Assembly (NCBI GenBank): GCA_025455485.1
Contig: JALOMJ010000001.1
Coordinates: 1 to 44,745 of the forward strand
Reading direction: 5' to 3'
DNA length: 44,745 nt
DNA from: Bacteroidia bacterium
GTDB lineage: Bacteria; Bacteroidota; Bacteroidia; B-17B0; Aurantibacillaceae
Of this stretch, positions 36,364 to 44,745 are shown piece by piece. Each line of letters opens with the position of its first letter. The first letter of the stretch is position 1. The notes below the pieces were generated by a model that searched no databases, was not told where the DNA came from, and was given only the letters and a program-made list of their open reading frames with translations. A program made the translations under genes and the position numbers.

Positions 36364-37314
36364 ATGACTGATCTGCTTTCCATAATTCTGTGTTCTTATA
36401 AATCAAAAGAAAGGCTTATTAAAGTCAGAGATCAGGTTCATCATGTGATGACTCAGGAAGGCATTCCTTATGAATTAATCATCATCGACGATGGTTCAAA
36501 CGACACCTCATTTGAAATTGCCAAGAAAATTGAACAAACTCATTCAAATGTATTTGCCTTCGAATTAAGCAGAAACTACACCTCACATTACGCCATTTTT
36601 GCAGGCTTGTCCAAAGCAAATGGCGCCTGTGCAACAGTAATCGCAGACGATGAGCAACAGCCTTATCATCTGTTGGTTGAATGTTACCGAAAATGGAAAC
36701 AGGAAGGCCATAAAATTATTTTCCCTTACAGAACGGAAAGAGACGACCCCTGGACCACCAAACTATTTGCCAACCTCTTCTACACCGTGATGAGCAGCGT
36801 TTCAGATTTTACTTACCCCAAACACGGTGTGGACTCCTTTTTTATTGACCGGGAAGTCATCGACCTCTTAAACACACGCATTCATCCCATTAACACCACT
36901 ACTGTTACTGAACTGCTCCGTTTGGGTTTTCAACCCTACTACCTCCCTTACGTAAGAGGTAAAAGCACGGTGAGCAAGTCCCGCTGGACCTTTAAGAAAA
37001 AAATACGCCTTGCCAAAGACTGGTTTTTTTCAACCTCTTCTTTCCCTATAAAATTCATAACCTTCTTAGGCGTAAGTATTTCCATTTTGTCCTTTGGTCT
37101 TATCATTTTTTACCTCTACATCAAATTACTCGGAAATCCGGATTATTGGAAAGTCGGAGTACAGGGATGGATCAGTATTGTGATTCTTATTTCCTTTTTT
37201 TCGGGTCTTATTCTTCTCAGCCTGGGTATTATTGCTGAGTACATTTGGAGAATTTACGAGGAAGTGAAAAACCGTCCCGGATACATCATAAAACAAAAAG
37301 AAAAATCTAATTAG
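36364..37314 (+). CDS. DPM1/GtrB-like family 2 glycosyltransferase
   Basis: The 316-aa product has a GT-A fold domain: SIILCSYKSKERL, IIDDGSNDTS (41-49), and ADDEQQP (94-100) for the metal-binding site. Two C-terminal transmembrane helices (about 228-252 and 270-292) fit a polyprenyl-phosphate glycosyltransferase such as GtrB/ArnC, in the inner membrane. It probably transfers the sugar to undecaprenyl phosphate. It ends the operon and converges on the SBP gene with a 4-nt overlap. Confidence 0.88.
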   Translation: MTDLLSIILCSYKSKERLIKVRDQVHHVMTQEGIPYELIIIDDGSNDTSFEIAKKIEQTHSNVFAFELSRNYTSHYAIFAGLSKANGACATVIADDEQQPYHLLVECYRKWKQEGHKIIFPYRTERDDPWTTKLFANLFYTVMSSVSDFTYPKHGVDSFFIDREVIDLLNTRIHPINTTTVTELLRLGFQPYYLPYVRGKSTVSKSRWTFKKKIRLAKDWFFSTSSFPIKFITFLGVSISILSFGLIIFYLYIKLLGNPDYWKVGVQGWISIVILISFFSGLILLSLGIIAEYIWRIYEEVKNRPGYIIKQKEKSN

Positions 37315-38951
37315 TCCTTCCTAACCGTTTTCAAGCTCAGTAAATTCATGGCATTGATGCCCAGTCCTTTTACATTATGTCTTACGAGCCGTATTACCTC
37401 ATCGTAATACAAAGGAATACACGGGGCATCTTCTACAATTAAACTGTCCATGCGGTTGAAGAGCTGTTTTCGGATTTGCTCATCCTTTACGAACAAGGCC
37501 TCTTCGTAGTACTTATCAAATAAAGCATTTTTGTACCTGAAGAAGTTCACACCCTCCGGCGTAAAATTTTTACTGTAAAACAAACTCATAAAGTTCTCAT
37601 CATCAGCATAATCGCAAAACCACGACTTCTTAAAAAGCAGGTATTCACCATTATTCACCGCCTGCCTAAGAATAGACGTTTTTTCTACACTGATGTTCGC
37701 AGGTATGTTGTTTTCGGCCAACTGCGACTGAATAAATTCAGCTTGTTCCTTATAGCTGTCCGTAATGTGTATCGTTAGCTCCGGAAGTCCTTTTCCGCCG
37801 GGATAACCAGCTTCCCGCAACAGTGTCTTTACCTTGTCAGGATCATAAGAATACCCTTTCACCACTTTGGGATTGTAACTTTTTGACCCCTTTGGGATAA
37901 AACCCGCCAGCGCTGGGGTTCCAATTTTATTTCTCAAAAAGCGAACCAACTTTTCCCTGTCAAAGGCGTGGTTGACTGCTTTTCTGATTTTTTTTAAAGC
38001 CAGGGGTGATTGTTTCACCACAGTCAAATTGGTGTCTACAAGTATGCCAATGTAATCTGTTTTGAGAAAAGTATGTTTTTGCAGAAAAAACTTCGATTGG
38101 TAAAGCTCCCTCAAATCCCCTTCCTTATCCAGAACTTCATTGATGTTAAACGCATCTGCCCCACTCAGCATATCAAATTTCCCGTTAAGCAATTCCATAA
38201 AGGCCGTTTCCCGGTCGCGTATAAATGAAACTGTTACGGCATCCAGATAAGGCAATCGCCTGCCTTCAGCGTCTTTTTCAAAGTAGTTTTCATTCTTCAA
38301 CAACACCAGTTTAGTGCCTTCCTCCCAATGTTTAAAACGAAATGGCCCTGTACCCACTGGGTGTTTTCTAAAATTATCACCATAGCGTTCCACGGCTTCA
38401 CGCGGAATAACACTGAAATACTTCATGCTCAACAAACTTAAAAATGCGTTGAAGGGTTTTGATAATCTTAATTCAAGTGTTGAATCATTGAGTGCCACCA
38501 TGCCCGTTTTTTCGCCTTGCCTTCCCTGTTCAAAATGAGTCATTAAAGACAGTGCGCTGCTTACCTTACTGTCGTATAATCTCGAAAAACTAAACACAAA
38601 ATCATTGGCCACAACCTTCCTGCCATTGCCGTTAACAAAACACGTGTCATCATGGAAATATACATCCCCTCTCAAACTGAATATATATCGCAAGCCATCC
38701 TCGCTGGTGCTATATGTTTTTGCGATACAAGGCACCACGTTCAAACTATCGTCGAGCTGAACCAAACCAGTGAACAATTGGTTAACCGGCCAAATATTCT
38801 CAAAATTACCTGCTGCCGCCGGATCCAGAGAACTTAAACCATTCATCTCGTTATAATTGAAAACGCTGCGAGAATCTATAGATTGCTCATGGTTGGTACA
38901 TGAGCAAAAAAAGAAAAAAAGTGCAGGGAAAAAAAAACAAAACCGCAGCAT
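37311..38951 (-). CDS. Lipoprotein family 5 extracellular solute-binding protein
   Basis: The product is about 546 aa from ATG 38951; an in-frame ATG at 39017 gives 22 more residues in front of the signal peptide. The lipobox is FCSC in FFFFCSCTN. The body follows the peptide/nickel (DppA/OppA) solute-binding family: GTGPFRFKHWEEGTKLVLLKNENYF, LRKAVNHAFDREKL-like LKKIRKAVNHAFDREKLV, and C-terminal APCIPLYYDEVIRLV. Ligand is probably a peptide or similar. No permease genes adjoin; the gene lies 75 nt (9 nt from the longer start) after porV, so it may share the T9SS transcript. Confidence 0.87.
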   Translation of the reverse strand: MLRFCFFFPALFFFFCSCTNHEQSIDSRSVFNYNEMNGLSSLDPAAAGNFENIWPVNQLFTGLVQLDDSLNVVPCIAKTYSTSEDGLRYIFSLRGDVYFHDDTCFVNGNGRKVVANDFVFSFSRLYDSKVSSALSLMTHFEQGRQGEKTGMVALNDSTLELRLSKPFNAFLSLLSMKYFSVIPREAVERYGDNFRKHPVGTGPFRFKHWEEGTKLVLLKNENYFEKDAEGRRLPYLDAVTVSFIRDRETAFMELLNGKFDMLSGADAFNINEVLDKEGDLRELYQSKFFLQKHTFLKTDYIGILVDTNLTVVKQSPLALKKIRKAVNHAFDREKLVRFLRNKIGTPALAGFIPKGSKSYNPKVVKGYSYDPDKVKTLLREAGYPGGKGLPELTIHITDSYKEQAEFIQSQLAENNIPANISVEKTSILRQAVNNGEYLLFKKSWFCDYADDENFMSLFYSKNFTPEGVNFFRYKNALFDKYYEEALFVKDEQIRKQLFNRMDSLIVEDAPCIPLYYDEVIRLVRHNVKGLGINAMNLLSLKTVRKD

Positions 38952-39026
38952 GCGCAAAGATGGCTTTTTAAGGATAGAATCGGAAAAATTGTGGAATTCA
39001 ATTATGCACAGAGGCATGTGAAGACA

Positions 39027-40262
39027 CTATGGAGTCAGTGGCTCCTTTTCTTGTTTACCTGCCGCATCAAACAGAAAGCTAAGGGTGATTCTCCAGGTTC
39101 TTTGCAGAGGGTTCTGCAGTGAGGTTGGAATAAGGTAAGAACCGTCTACATTAATGACTTTAAAGCGGAAGCCCATTCCAAAGGTGAAATATTGACGGGC
39201 TCCTTTGGTTTTAGATTCATAAAAATACCCTCCACGAACCGAAAAAATGTTGTTATAACAATACTCCATTCCGGTTGCAATGCTTATTTCCTGCATTTCT
39301 TCTTTAAATCCTCCGGGAGCATCATAAAAGGATTGAATCATCCCTTGACCAACCGGAACATTAGGGTCCATACCAGCGGCAATCACAGGTTCACCGGTGG
39401 CCGGATCGGTGGCAAGCACGGGTTTTCCTCCTATCGTGTCATATTTATACACCGGCGGCGTTGGCACCAAGAGCTTATTTAAATCCAGGTAAACACCAAA
39501 CGTGTTATAATCATCCAAATCGGTTTTTAATCCTCCGCCTAACCTTAGGTTTGTAGGAATAAAGTTTTCATCATTAGAATATTTTATTTTCGCTCCAACA
39601 TTGGTAATGGCCAAACCGGCTGATGCCACTGCTTTTTTATCTCCTAGCTTAAACTTATCACTAAGGTAATACATCGAGAGATCAACGGCCACAGTACTTG
39701 CGGCGTTGCCTGAGCTGCCATTAAAATAAACCTTACTTATTCCAGAATTCACATACCTGGCAGCAATGCCAAGAGCAAATGTTTTTGATAGCTTTTGCGA
39801 AAAAGCTAAATCAATAGCAAATTCATTGGGTTTGTAATCGCTGGTTTTAACACCCTGAGAATTGGTTAATTCAATGTTACCCAAACTAAAATACCTTAGC
39901 GAACCGCCAACAGTTTGTCGGGAATTGATTTTTGCATAACCCGCAAGGTAGGATATGTTAATATCGGGCACCAAATGCCTCAACCAGGGCGTTACGGTAA
40001 ACCCAACACCATATTGCTTTTCAGCAAAAGCCAACTTACTTCCATTCCAATGAATGGAGTTAACATCCGTTTCTGTTGCTGCACCGGCATCACCCATCGC
40101 ACCCTGTTTGCTATCCGGACTAATCATAAGAAATGGTACCGCAGTGGTGATGGCATTCACACCTCCATTTAAGGAAGCGCCAGAGTTGCCTACAGTCTGT
40201 CCTATAAGCACTGAACTTAAACAAATTGAGCTTGCAGCAAATATCGTTTTCCTTGTAAACAT
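39027..40262 (-). CDS. porV: PorV (LptO), T9SS outer-membrane shuttle protein
   Basis: The 411-aa product has a signal peptide and a beta-barrel of the FadL-like type. The start of the mature part, TAVPFLMISPDSKQGAMGDAGAATETDVNSIHWN, is the PorV family signature. In Porphyromonas gingivalis PorV carries cargo from the translocon to the PorU sortase and is needed for A-LPS attachment. It lies 45 nt downstream of porU, the usual gene order. Confidence 0.93.
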   Translation of the reverse strand: MFTRKTIFAASSICLSSVLIGQTVGNSGASLNGGVNAITTAVPFLMISPDSKQGAMGDAGAATETDVNSIHWNGSKLAFAEKQYGVGFTVTPWLRHLVPDINISYLAGYAKINSRQTVGGSLRYFSLGNIELTNSQGVKTSDYKPNEFAIDLAFSQKLSKTFALGIAARYVNSGISKVYFNGSSGNAASTVAVDLSMYYLSDKFKLGDKKAVASAGLAITNVGAKIKYSNDENFIPTNLRLGGGLKTDLDDYNTFGVYLDLNKLLVPTPPVYKYDTIGGKPVLATDPATGEPVIAAGMDPNVPVGQGMIQSFYDAPGGFKEEMQEISIATGMEYCYNNIFSVRGGYFYESKTKGARQYFTFGMGFRFKVINVDGSYLIPTSLQNPLQRTWRITLSFLFDAAGKQEKEPLTP

Positions 40263-40307
40263 AGTTTGTTTGTCTCCTTCTCCGGCAAAACCTGAACGGC
40301 AAATTTA

Positions 40308-43300
40308 CTAATTTAGTATAACCAATTTTTCAATTTTTTCTGCCTTTTTATTATCAGAGGTGGTAATGGATAGCCTGTAAACGTATACTCCCCTGGCCAG
40401 TTTATCACCAAAATCATCGCGCCCATCCCAATCAATGCCTTCAGCCCTGAAACCCTCACATTGCAGACTTTTTTGGATAGTTTTCACCTGTTTGCCACTA
40501 ATCGTGTAAATCTGAAGTGAAACTTTCAGAGGATTGCAGGCTTGATTGTGCTCAAAGAAAAACTTGGTTTTTGTGCTGAATGGATTAGGATAATTTAACA
40601 CATTTTTTAAGGCCAATTCGGCACTTTCCGCCACAACAAATTCAACTGAGGCCATACTCGAATTATTTTGGATATCCCAAACTTTAAAATTCAGTTGATA
40701 ATCACCGGTACTCAATTTATCAAACGGGTATCTAACCCTGCCACTTTGATAACTATTTAAAGCGGCTTCATAATAATCATTCAAGATAATTGGTTTGCTT
40801 CCTGCTTTGTTTAAAACCGCTGTAATGTCGTGGCCAAACGAAGTTCCAAGCGTGTTTATACCACTTGAATCAATAAGGTCGGCATAAAACAATGGTGTTT
40901 CATTCGTAATGCTGCCACTTACAAAATTTTTATCGTTCATGTATAAATTTATTTGAGGACCCTCACTATCGGGAATAGTGTTGCCGGAAGCGCCACCAAC
41001 AACCAATTGATTGTAATACCCATTGGCATCCGTAACGCCATTTGTGGCGTAATAGGTTATTTTTCCTGGTCCATATGCAAAACTTATGTCTTTAGGCACC
41101 AGAAAGGTGAATGAAAACTCCCCGTTGGTCACTTGCGTCTTACCACGAAATAATGTATTGCGTTGAAGTTTATATTTAAAGGGGTTACCTTCAAACCCGG
41201 AGTAGGAATCAGGATCGTTAAGCAAACAGGTTACATCCTGTTCTTTGTCAAAAACCGTTGAATACACCACGCCATTAAAAGTATTGAGTTTATTGCCAAG
41301 GGTATCTGAAATAACACCGCTTACCGTAATTTTAGCAAGAGCCCCTAAAGTGTCAATTTTGGTTATTGTAACCGATTGATTATTTACTGCTGCAGTTGAA
41401 ACTTTGTTTTCCGGGTAAGCCAGTGTTAATGCAGGGTCGCCCAATAAATGAAAATTAGCGTAATAGTATCTTTGCCCTCCAAGAGCCGGCGATGCTTTTG
41501 TCATTTTAATCACATCGCCAAGCGTCGGCCGTTTACCATTGCTCAACTTATTAAAGAGCTTATCCATCACCACACTGTTCAGTAAATCGTTGGTGGAAGA
41601 ATAGGCCAATCGACAGGTGGTTAACAAAGCAATGGCGGCCCCTGACGGGTTGGTTAAACACAATTCCCCGGCAGACGTACGCCCCGGATCGTCGTATCGG
41701 CTGAATTCGCATGTTGCAGTAATAAACAATGGCAGTTTATTAAAATTATCCATACTGTTTATGGCCGCAATGTCCAATATGCGTTCAGCGGTTAATCCCA
41801 TTTCCCCGCCATGCCCTGTGTAGTTGAAAAGCAAAACGCCTTTTCTTATTTTTCTCATCAAATCTTGTTCCGCATCAGGGTAACGTTGCCCGCTGGGAGT
41901 GCTAATGCGTTGGTAAGCGTCAATGTAAATCTTGTCTGTGTTATAGGTTTCGTTAATGTTGGACACGATATTTGTTAGATTGTCCGCCCCTTTCATGTGC
42001 ACTGAACCGTCTCCGTCATCGGCCAAAAACAAAAGGTTATTTCTCCAGTCACCCATCGGACTTTCGTTTCCTGCGCAATTGAGCGGATCTTGCTGACTAA
42101 CCTGAAAATTTGGTTCTTTCTTATAATAATTTTCGATTTTAGAAATTACGGCATTTACCTCAGCACTTGATTTACAGGTGAATCTGCCTATCCCCACATC
42201 AACAACGCCATACCCTTCAGCATTTGCTCCTTCCAGAGGATCCATCAAGCCATAGAAATCATCGGTAGCCAACGTTGAAGTGGAAGAAAGCGACTCTATG
42301 GATTGATAGGTAGGAATAAAATTTGAGTTGTTTACAGTACTTCTAACCATGTTGTTGAAAGAACCATCCCCCATCAATAAAACATATTTCAGCGGTCGAG
42401 GCACAGTAAGTGAATTGCCTCTGGTGTATAACATCCTAATGAAATCGCGTATGGCCGAAATGTCCTGTTTTCCGCTTGAAAACTCATTATAAATTTCCTG
42501 AACCGTTACAACTGCAGTAGAGTAGCCTTCCTGAGTAGCATGAAAGGCAGCAAGTCGATTGGCTTGACTCAGAAAACTGGGATGGGTAATGATCAAATAA
42601 TCGGCCTGACTTATGCTGTGTAAATTTTGGTTCTCTGTTTTACCAATTGCCTTCGGAAGAAAATAATCGTTTTCCGGAGCCAGACAGTATTCATTCGCGC
42701 TGTCTGCATTGGCGACAAACCTCAGCGTATTTCCGCTCTGAGAATATTGCTGAATGTAGGCATTTAAAGGATCGGTCACATTCCATAATTGAGGTAAGGT
42801 AGTTTGTGTTTTTTGCATAGTGAACTCACAAATTTTTCCCGGACCGGAAACTCTGCTGTCTCTGAACTGAAATTGTTTTGAACCAACTCTGATGTTACGT
42901 CTGGCATTAACCGTTAATTTATCGAGATAGCCCAAACTTCTGGCTGTAAGTTTTTGGATTTGTATGTTAATCCCATTGGCATCTGTATTTAATCCTTTTA
43001 TTTTTCCCGAAGCCGGAGTGGCATAATCTGCATAAGTGGCCCCAACGTTTAGTGATGGTGTGGTAACAATTCGTTGTATCCCGTTTCCGCTCATGAGAAA
43101 CTGCGTTGTATCGGTATGAATGGCCACCACGCTATAACCTGCACGAATGGTATCGCCAACCACAAAATCTCCGTCGTTCCAGCCAAACGTGTATGAGGTT
43201 GTAACATCAAAAAACTCTCCGTAGAAATCTCTGCCTGATTTGCCAAAATTGTAACGGTTGTCTTCATGAAAACCATAAAAGTCATAGGTGCTGGTAAATG

Positions 43301-44249
43301 CATTCGGGGTAAGTGAAGAAGACGCCTTATTTATCACTCTTTTTCCGGCAGAACCGTCTACCGTTAAAAAATAAAAACTGCTGTCGCTGTACAAGCTTTT
43401 GGTTACTTCATAAGTCAACGCATTTGCAGGAGATTGTTTTTTCCACTCCTCGGTGCCCGTTGCATAAAAAAGCAGATAATCCTTATCATCAAACACACCA
43501 TCGTTTTCTCCATCAATGTATATGGCGTTTTCTTCAAGGTCATCGTAACGAAAAAGCCCATTGCGTTCCGGTAGCATTTTGCCTCCGTTACCATACACAT
43601 GTATGTTTCTTGGATCAACTCCATTTAAGTCTATACCCAGCTTCTCAACAAAATTTTTATCCATTTTATACAGACCTGTTTTTGTAACTCCTATTTTATA
43701 CCAATCTCCTGTTGCCAGAACTGATTGGCTTTTAAACGCTGAACTTTTTTTGAAAGCTTCTGAATTTGCACTTTGCGTTACCTGCCAGACAATCTCGTAG
43801 TCTAACAATTCTTCTATCTGGTTAAACTGATTGAATCGGAATGGAAGTAATTGGTGAAAATTTAGGTTTTCATTGCCGCTTAAGCTTGCTATTTTCTCTA
43901 GACTGAACTCTTTTTTTAAATAGATGCCAAAGTATTTCCTGATAACCGAAGCATGGGGTTCATTTACCACGCTGGCTTTTCGGATGATTAGCCCGGCTTT
44001 TGCCTCCTGGTCATAAGATGTAGTTTTAGAAACAACCAGAAATGGCAGATTTTTTCTCAAAGCATCGTAGTGAGCGCCACTGTATTCTACTTTTAAAAAA
44101 CTGGTATCGGCCGATGAGGAACGGATAATAAAGGATGGCTTTGCCTCATTCTGTGAAGCTGAAATGCGGTCGGTGTTTATTTGAGCAAATAAAATGTTTG
44201 CCTGAAAAACTACAACGATGTGAAAAAAGGGAAATTTCAAAAAATTCAT
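40308..44249 (-). CDS. porU: PorU, T9SS C-terminal signal peptidase/sortase
   Basis: The 1313-aa product has a signal peptide (ends near ILFAQ) and a central gingipain-like C25 peptidase domain. The catalytic His is in FNYTGHGGEMG (His813) and the Cys in ITATCEFSRYDDPGRTS (Cys847), 34 residues apart as in known PorU and gingipains. The C-terminal 90 or so residues have YPNPFSTKTKFFFEHN and WDGRDDFGDKLARGVYVYRL, a T9SS/FlgD-type domain retained by PorU itself. It cleaves T9SS sorting domains from cargo and attaches it to lipopolysaccharide. It heads the operon with porV. Confidence 0.94.
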   Translation of the reverse strand: MNFLKFPFFHIVVVFQANILFAQINTDRISASQNEAKPSFIIRSSSADTSFLKVEYSGAHYDALRKNLPFLVVSKTTSYDQEAKAGLIIRKASVVNEPHASVIRKYFGIYLKKEFSLEKIASLSGNENLNFHQLLPFRFNQFNQIEELLDYEIVWQVTQSANSEAFKKSSAFKSQSVLATGDWYKIGVTKTGLYKMDKNFVEKLGIDLNGVDPRNIHVYGNGGKMLPERNGLFRYDDLEENAIYIDGENDGVFDDKDYLLFYATGTEEWKKQSPANALTYEVTKSLYSDSSFYFLTVDGSAGKRVINKASSSLTPNAFTSTYDFYGFHEDNRYNFGKSGRDFYGEFFDVTTSYTFGWNDGDFVVGDTIRAGYSVVAIHTDTTQFLMSGNGIQRIVTTPSLNVGATYADYATPASGKIKGLNTDANGINIQIQKLTARSLGYLDKLTVNARRNIRVGSKQFQFRDSRVSGPGKICEFTMQKTQTTLPQLWNVTDPLNAYIQQYSQSGNTLRFVANADSANEYCLAPENDYFLPKAIGKTENQNLHSISQADYLIITHPSFLSQANRLAAFHATQEGYSTAVVTVQEIYNEFSSGKQDISAIRDFIRMLYTRGNSLTVPRPLKYVLLMGDGSFNNMVRSTVNNSNFIPTYQSIESLSSTSTLATDDFYGLMDPLEGANAEGYGVVDVGIGRFTCKSSAEVNAVISKIENYYKKEPNFQVSQQDPLNCAGNESPMGDWRNNLLFLADDGDGSVHMKGADNLTNIVSNINETYNTDKIYIDAYQRISTPSGQRYPDAEQDLMRKIRKGVLLFNYTGHGGEMGLTAERILDIAAINSMDNFNKLPLFITATCEFSRYDDPGRTSAGELCLTNPSGAAIALLTTCRLAYSSTNDLLNSVVMDKLFNKLSNGKRPTLGDVIKMTKASPALGGQRYYYANFHLLGDPALTLAYPENKVSTAAVNNQSVTITKIDTLGALAKITVSGVISDTLGNKLNTFNGVVYSTVFDKEQDVTCLLNDPDSYSGFEGNPFKYKLQRNTLFRGKTQVTNGEFSFTFLVPKDISFAYGPGKITYYATNGVTDANGYYNQLVVGGASGNTIPDSEGPQINLYMNDKNFVSGSITNETPLFYADLIDSSGINTLGTSFGHDITAVLNKAGSKPIILNDYYEAALNSYQSGRVRYPFDKLSTGDYQLNFKVWDIQNNSSMASVEFVVAESAELALKNVLNYPNPFSTKTKFFFEHNQACNPLKVSLQIYTISGKQVKTIQKSLQCEGFRAEGIDWDGRDDFGDKLARGVYVYRLSITTSDNKKAEKIEKLVILN

Positions 44250-44318
44250 GGTCCGTCTATGAATTGGGAAAAGTTACGACTAATAAACGAGGCTCTATCT
44301 AAAATATTGTCGATTTTT

Positions 44319-44348
44319 TTTGTTTTTAAAAATGTATCTCTATATTTG
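44319..44348 (+). promoter_or_regulatory. Bacteroidota promoter of the PorP/SprF-family gene
   Basis: TTTG (44319-44322), 18 nt spacer, TATATTTG (44341-44348) matches the -33/-7 consensus TTTG...TANNTTTG, with 28 nt to the ATG at 44377. Strongest promoter-like signal in the window, in the divergent gap with porU. Confidence 0.6.
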
Positions 44349-44376
44349 TCAAAATAGGCCACGATATTACGTACAT

Positions 44377-44745
44377 ATGAAGCAACGCGTTCTGCTCCTA
44401 ATACTAGTTTTTCTTTCCATTCTCTCCGATGTAAGAGCGCAAGACCCGCAATTTACGCAGTTTTACGCTAATCCGCTTTACCTTAATCCCGCATTTGCCG
44501 GAACAGCCCGCTGTCCGCGAATATGTATGAACTACCGTAACCAATGGCCCAACCTTTCGGGCAGATACGTAACGTATTCTGCTTCTTATGACATGCACGT
44601 AAACGCACTGGGTGGTGGCATTGGAGCCCTTGTTATGACGGATGATCAGGCCATTGGAACACTAAAAACAACCAATGCCAGCTTAATTTATTCGTTTCTG
44701 GCTCCGGTTACCCGTGAATTTTCACTGAAATTTGCTTTACAGGCC
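44377..44745 (+). CDS. PorP/SprF-family T9SS protein, 3' end outside window
   Basis: An open frame of 123 codons runs off the right edge. A signal peptide (MKQRVLLLILVFLSILSDVRAQ) is followed by DPQFTQFYANPLYLNPAFAG, the hallmark start of the PorP/SprF outer-membrane family, then strand-like repeats (NYRNQWPNLSGRYVTYSASY, GGGIGALVMTDDQAIGTLKT). These proteins assist secretion or display of specific T9SS cargo; SprF serves the SprB adhesin in Flavobacterium. Which cargo this one serves is not visible. Confidence 0.9.
   Translation, partial: MKQRVLLLILVFLSILSDVRAQDPQFTQFYANPLYLNPAFAGTARCPRICMNYRNQWPNLSGRYVTYSASYDMHVNALGGGIGALVMTDDQAIGTLKTTNASLIYSFLAPVTREFSLKFALQA

Overview
The window is Bacteroidota chromosome, and free-living or gliding relatives of Flavobacteriia and Sphingobacteriia fit best. 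The evidence is four kinds of type IX secretion (T9SS) component or cargo: the PorU sortase, the PorV shuttle, a PorP/SprF-family protein, and secreted proteins with PKD domains, an SprB repeat and C-terminal T9SS sorting domains. A complete Bat aerotolerance operon and several TANNTTTG -7 promoter elements agree with this. I see no tRNA, rRNA, CRISPR array, insertion sequence or plasmid/phage module.

Layout. 1-1584 (-) is the 5' part of a large secreted PKD/SprB-repeat protein that runs off the left edge. 1856-4176 (-) is a three-gene operon: membrane cytochrome c protein, HflX GTPase, GNAT acetyltransferase. 4272-9677 (+) holds two exported amidohydrolase-family proteins, the second lacking metal ligands, then pdxA. 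9797-18063 (+) is the moxR-DUF58-(BatD-like)-batA-batB-batC-batD-batE operon. 18060-21245 (-) encodes a lipoprotein alpha/beta hydrolase, an outer-membrane lipoprotein, lipoyl synthase and an exported beta-rich protein. 21303-26293 (+) holds an OsmC-family protein, a disrupted Wzx-like flippase, and two T9SS-sorted surface proteins.

26807-37314 (+) is the most unusual region: thirteen tightly spaced or overlapping genes that look like one operon. They encode two FdtA/WxcM-like sugar ketoisomerase cupins, two acyl carrier proteins, an SDR ketoreductase, a metallo-beta-lactamase-fold hydrolase, a KAS III ketosynthase, a SAM methyltransferase, a MaoC hydratase-SDR fusion, an FkbH-like glyceryl-ACP synthase, an acyl-adenylating ligase, a RimL-type GNAT and a DPM1/GtrB-like glycosyltransferase. 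My reading (inference) is a dedicated pathway that builds an unusual, possibly glycerate-derived and methylated, acyl group on a carrier protein. The group would be transferred to a deoxyamino sugar, and the sugar delivered through a polyprenyl-phosphate-linked glycosyltransferase. The usual nucleotidyltransferase, 4,6-dehydratase and aminotransferase are not in the window.

37311-44249 (-) encodes PorU, PorV and a peptide-binding-type lipoprotein in apparent operon order. A PorP/SprF-family gene diverges at 44377 and runs off the right edge. Because PorU/PorV attach cargo to anionic lipopolysaccharide in species where this has been studied, the neighbouring glycan-tailoring operon may modify that anchor or another surface glycan. 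That link rests only on position.
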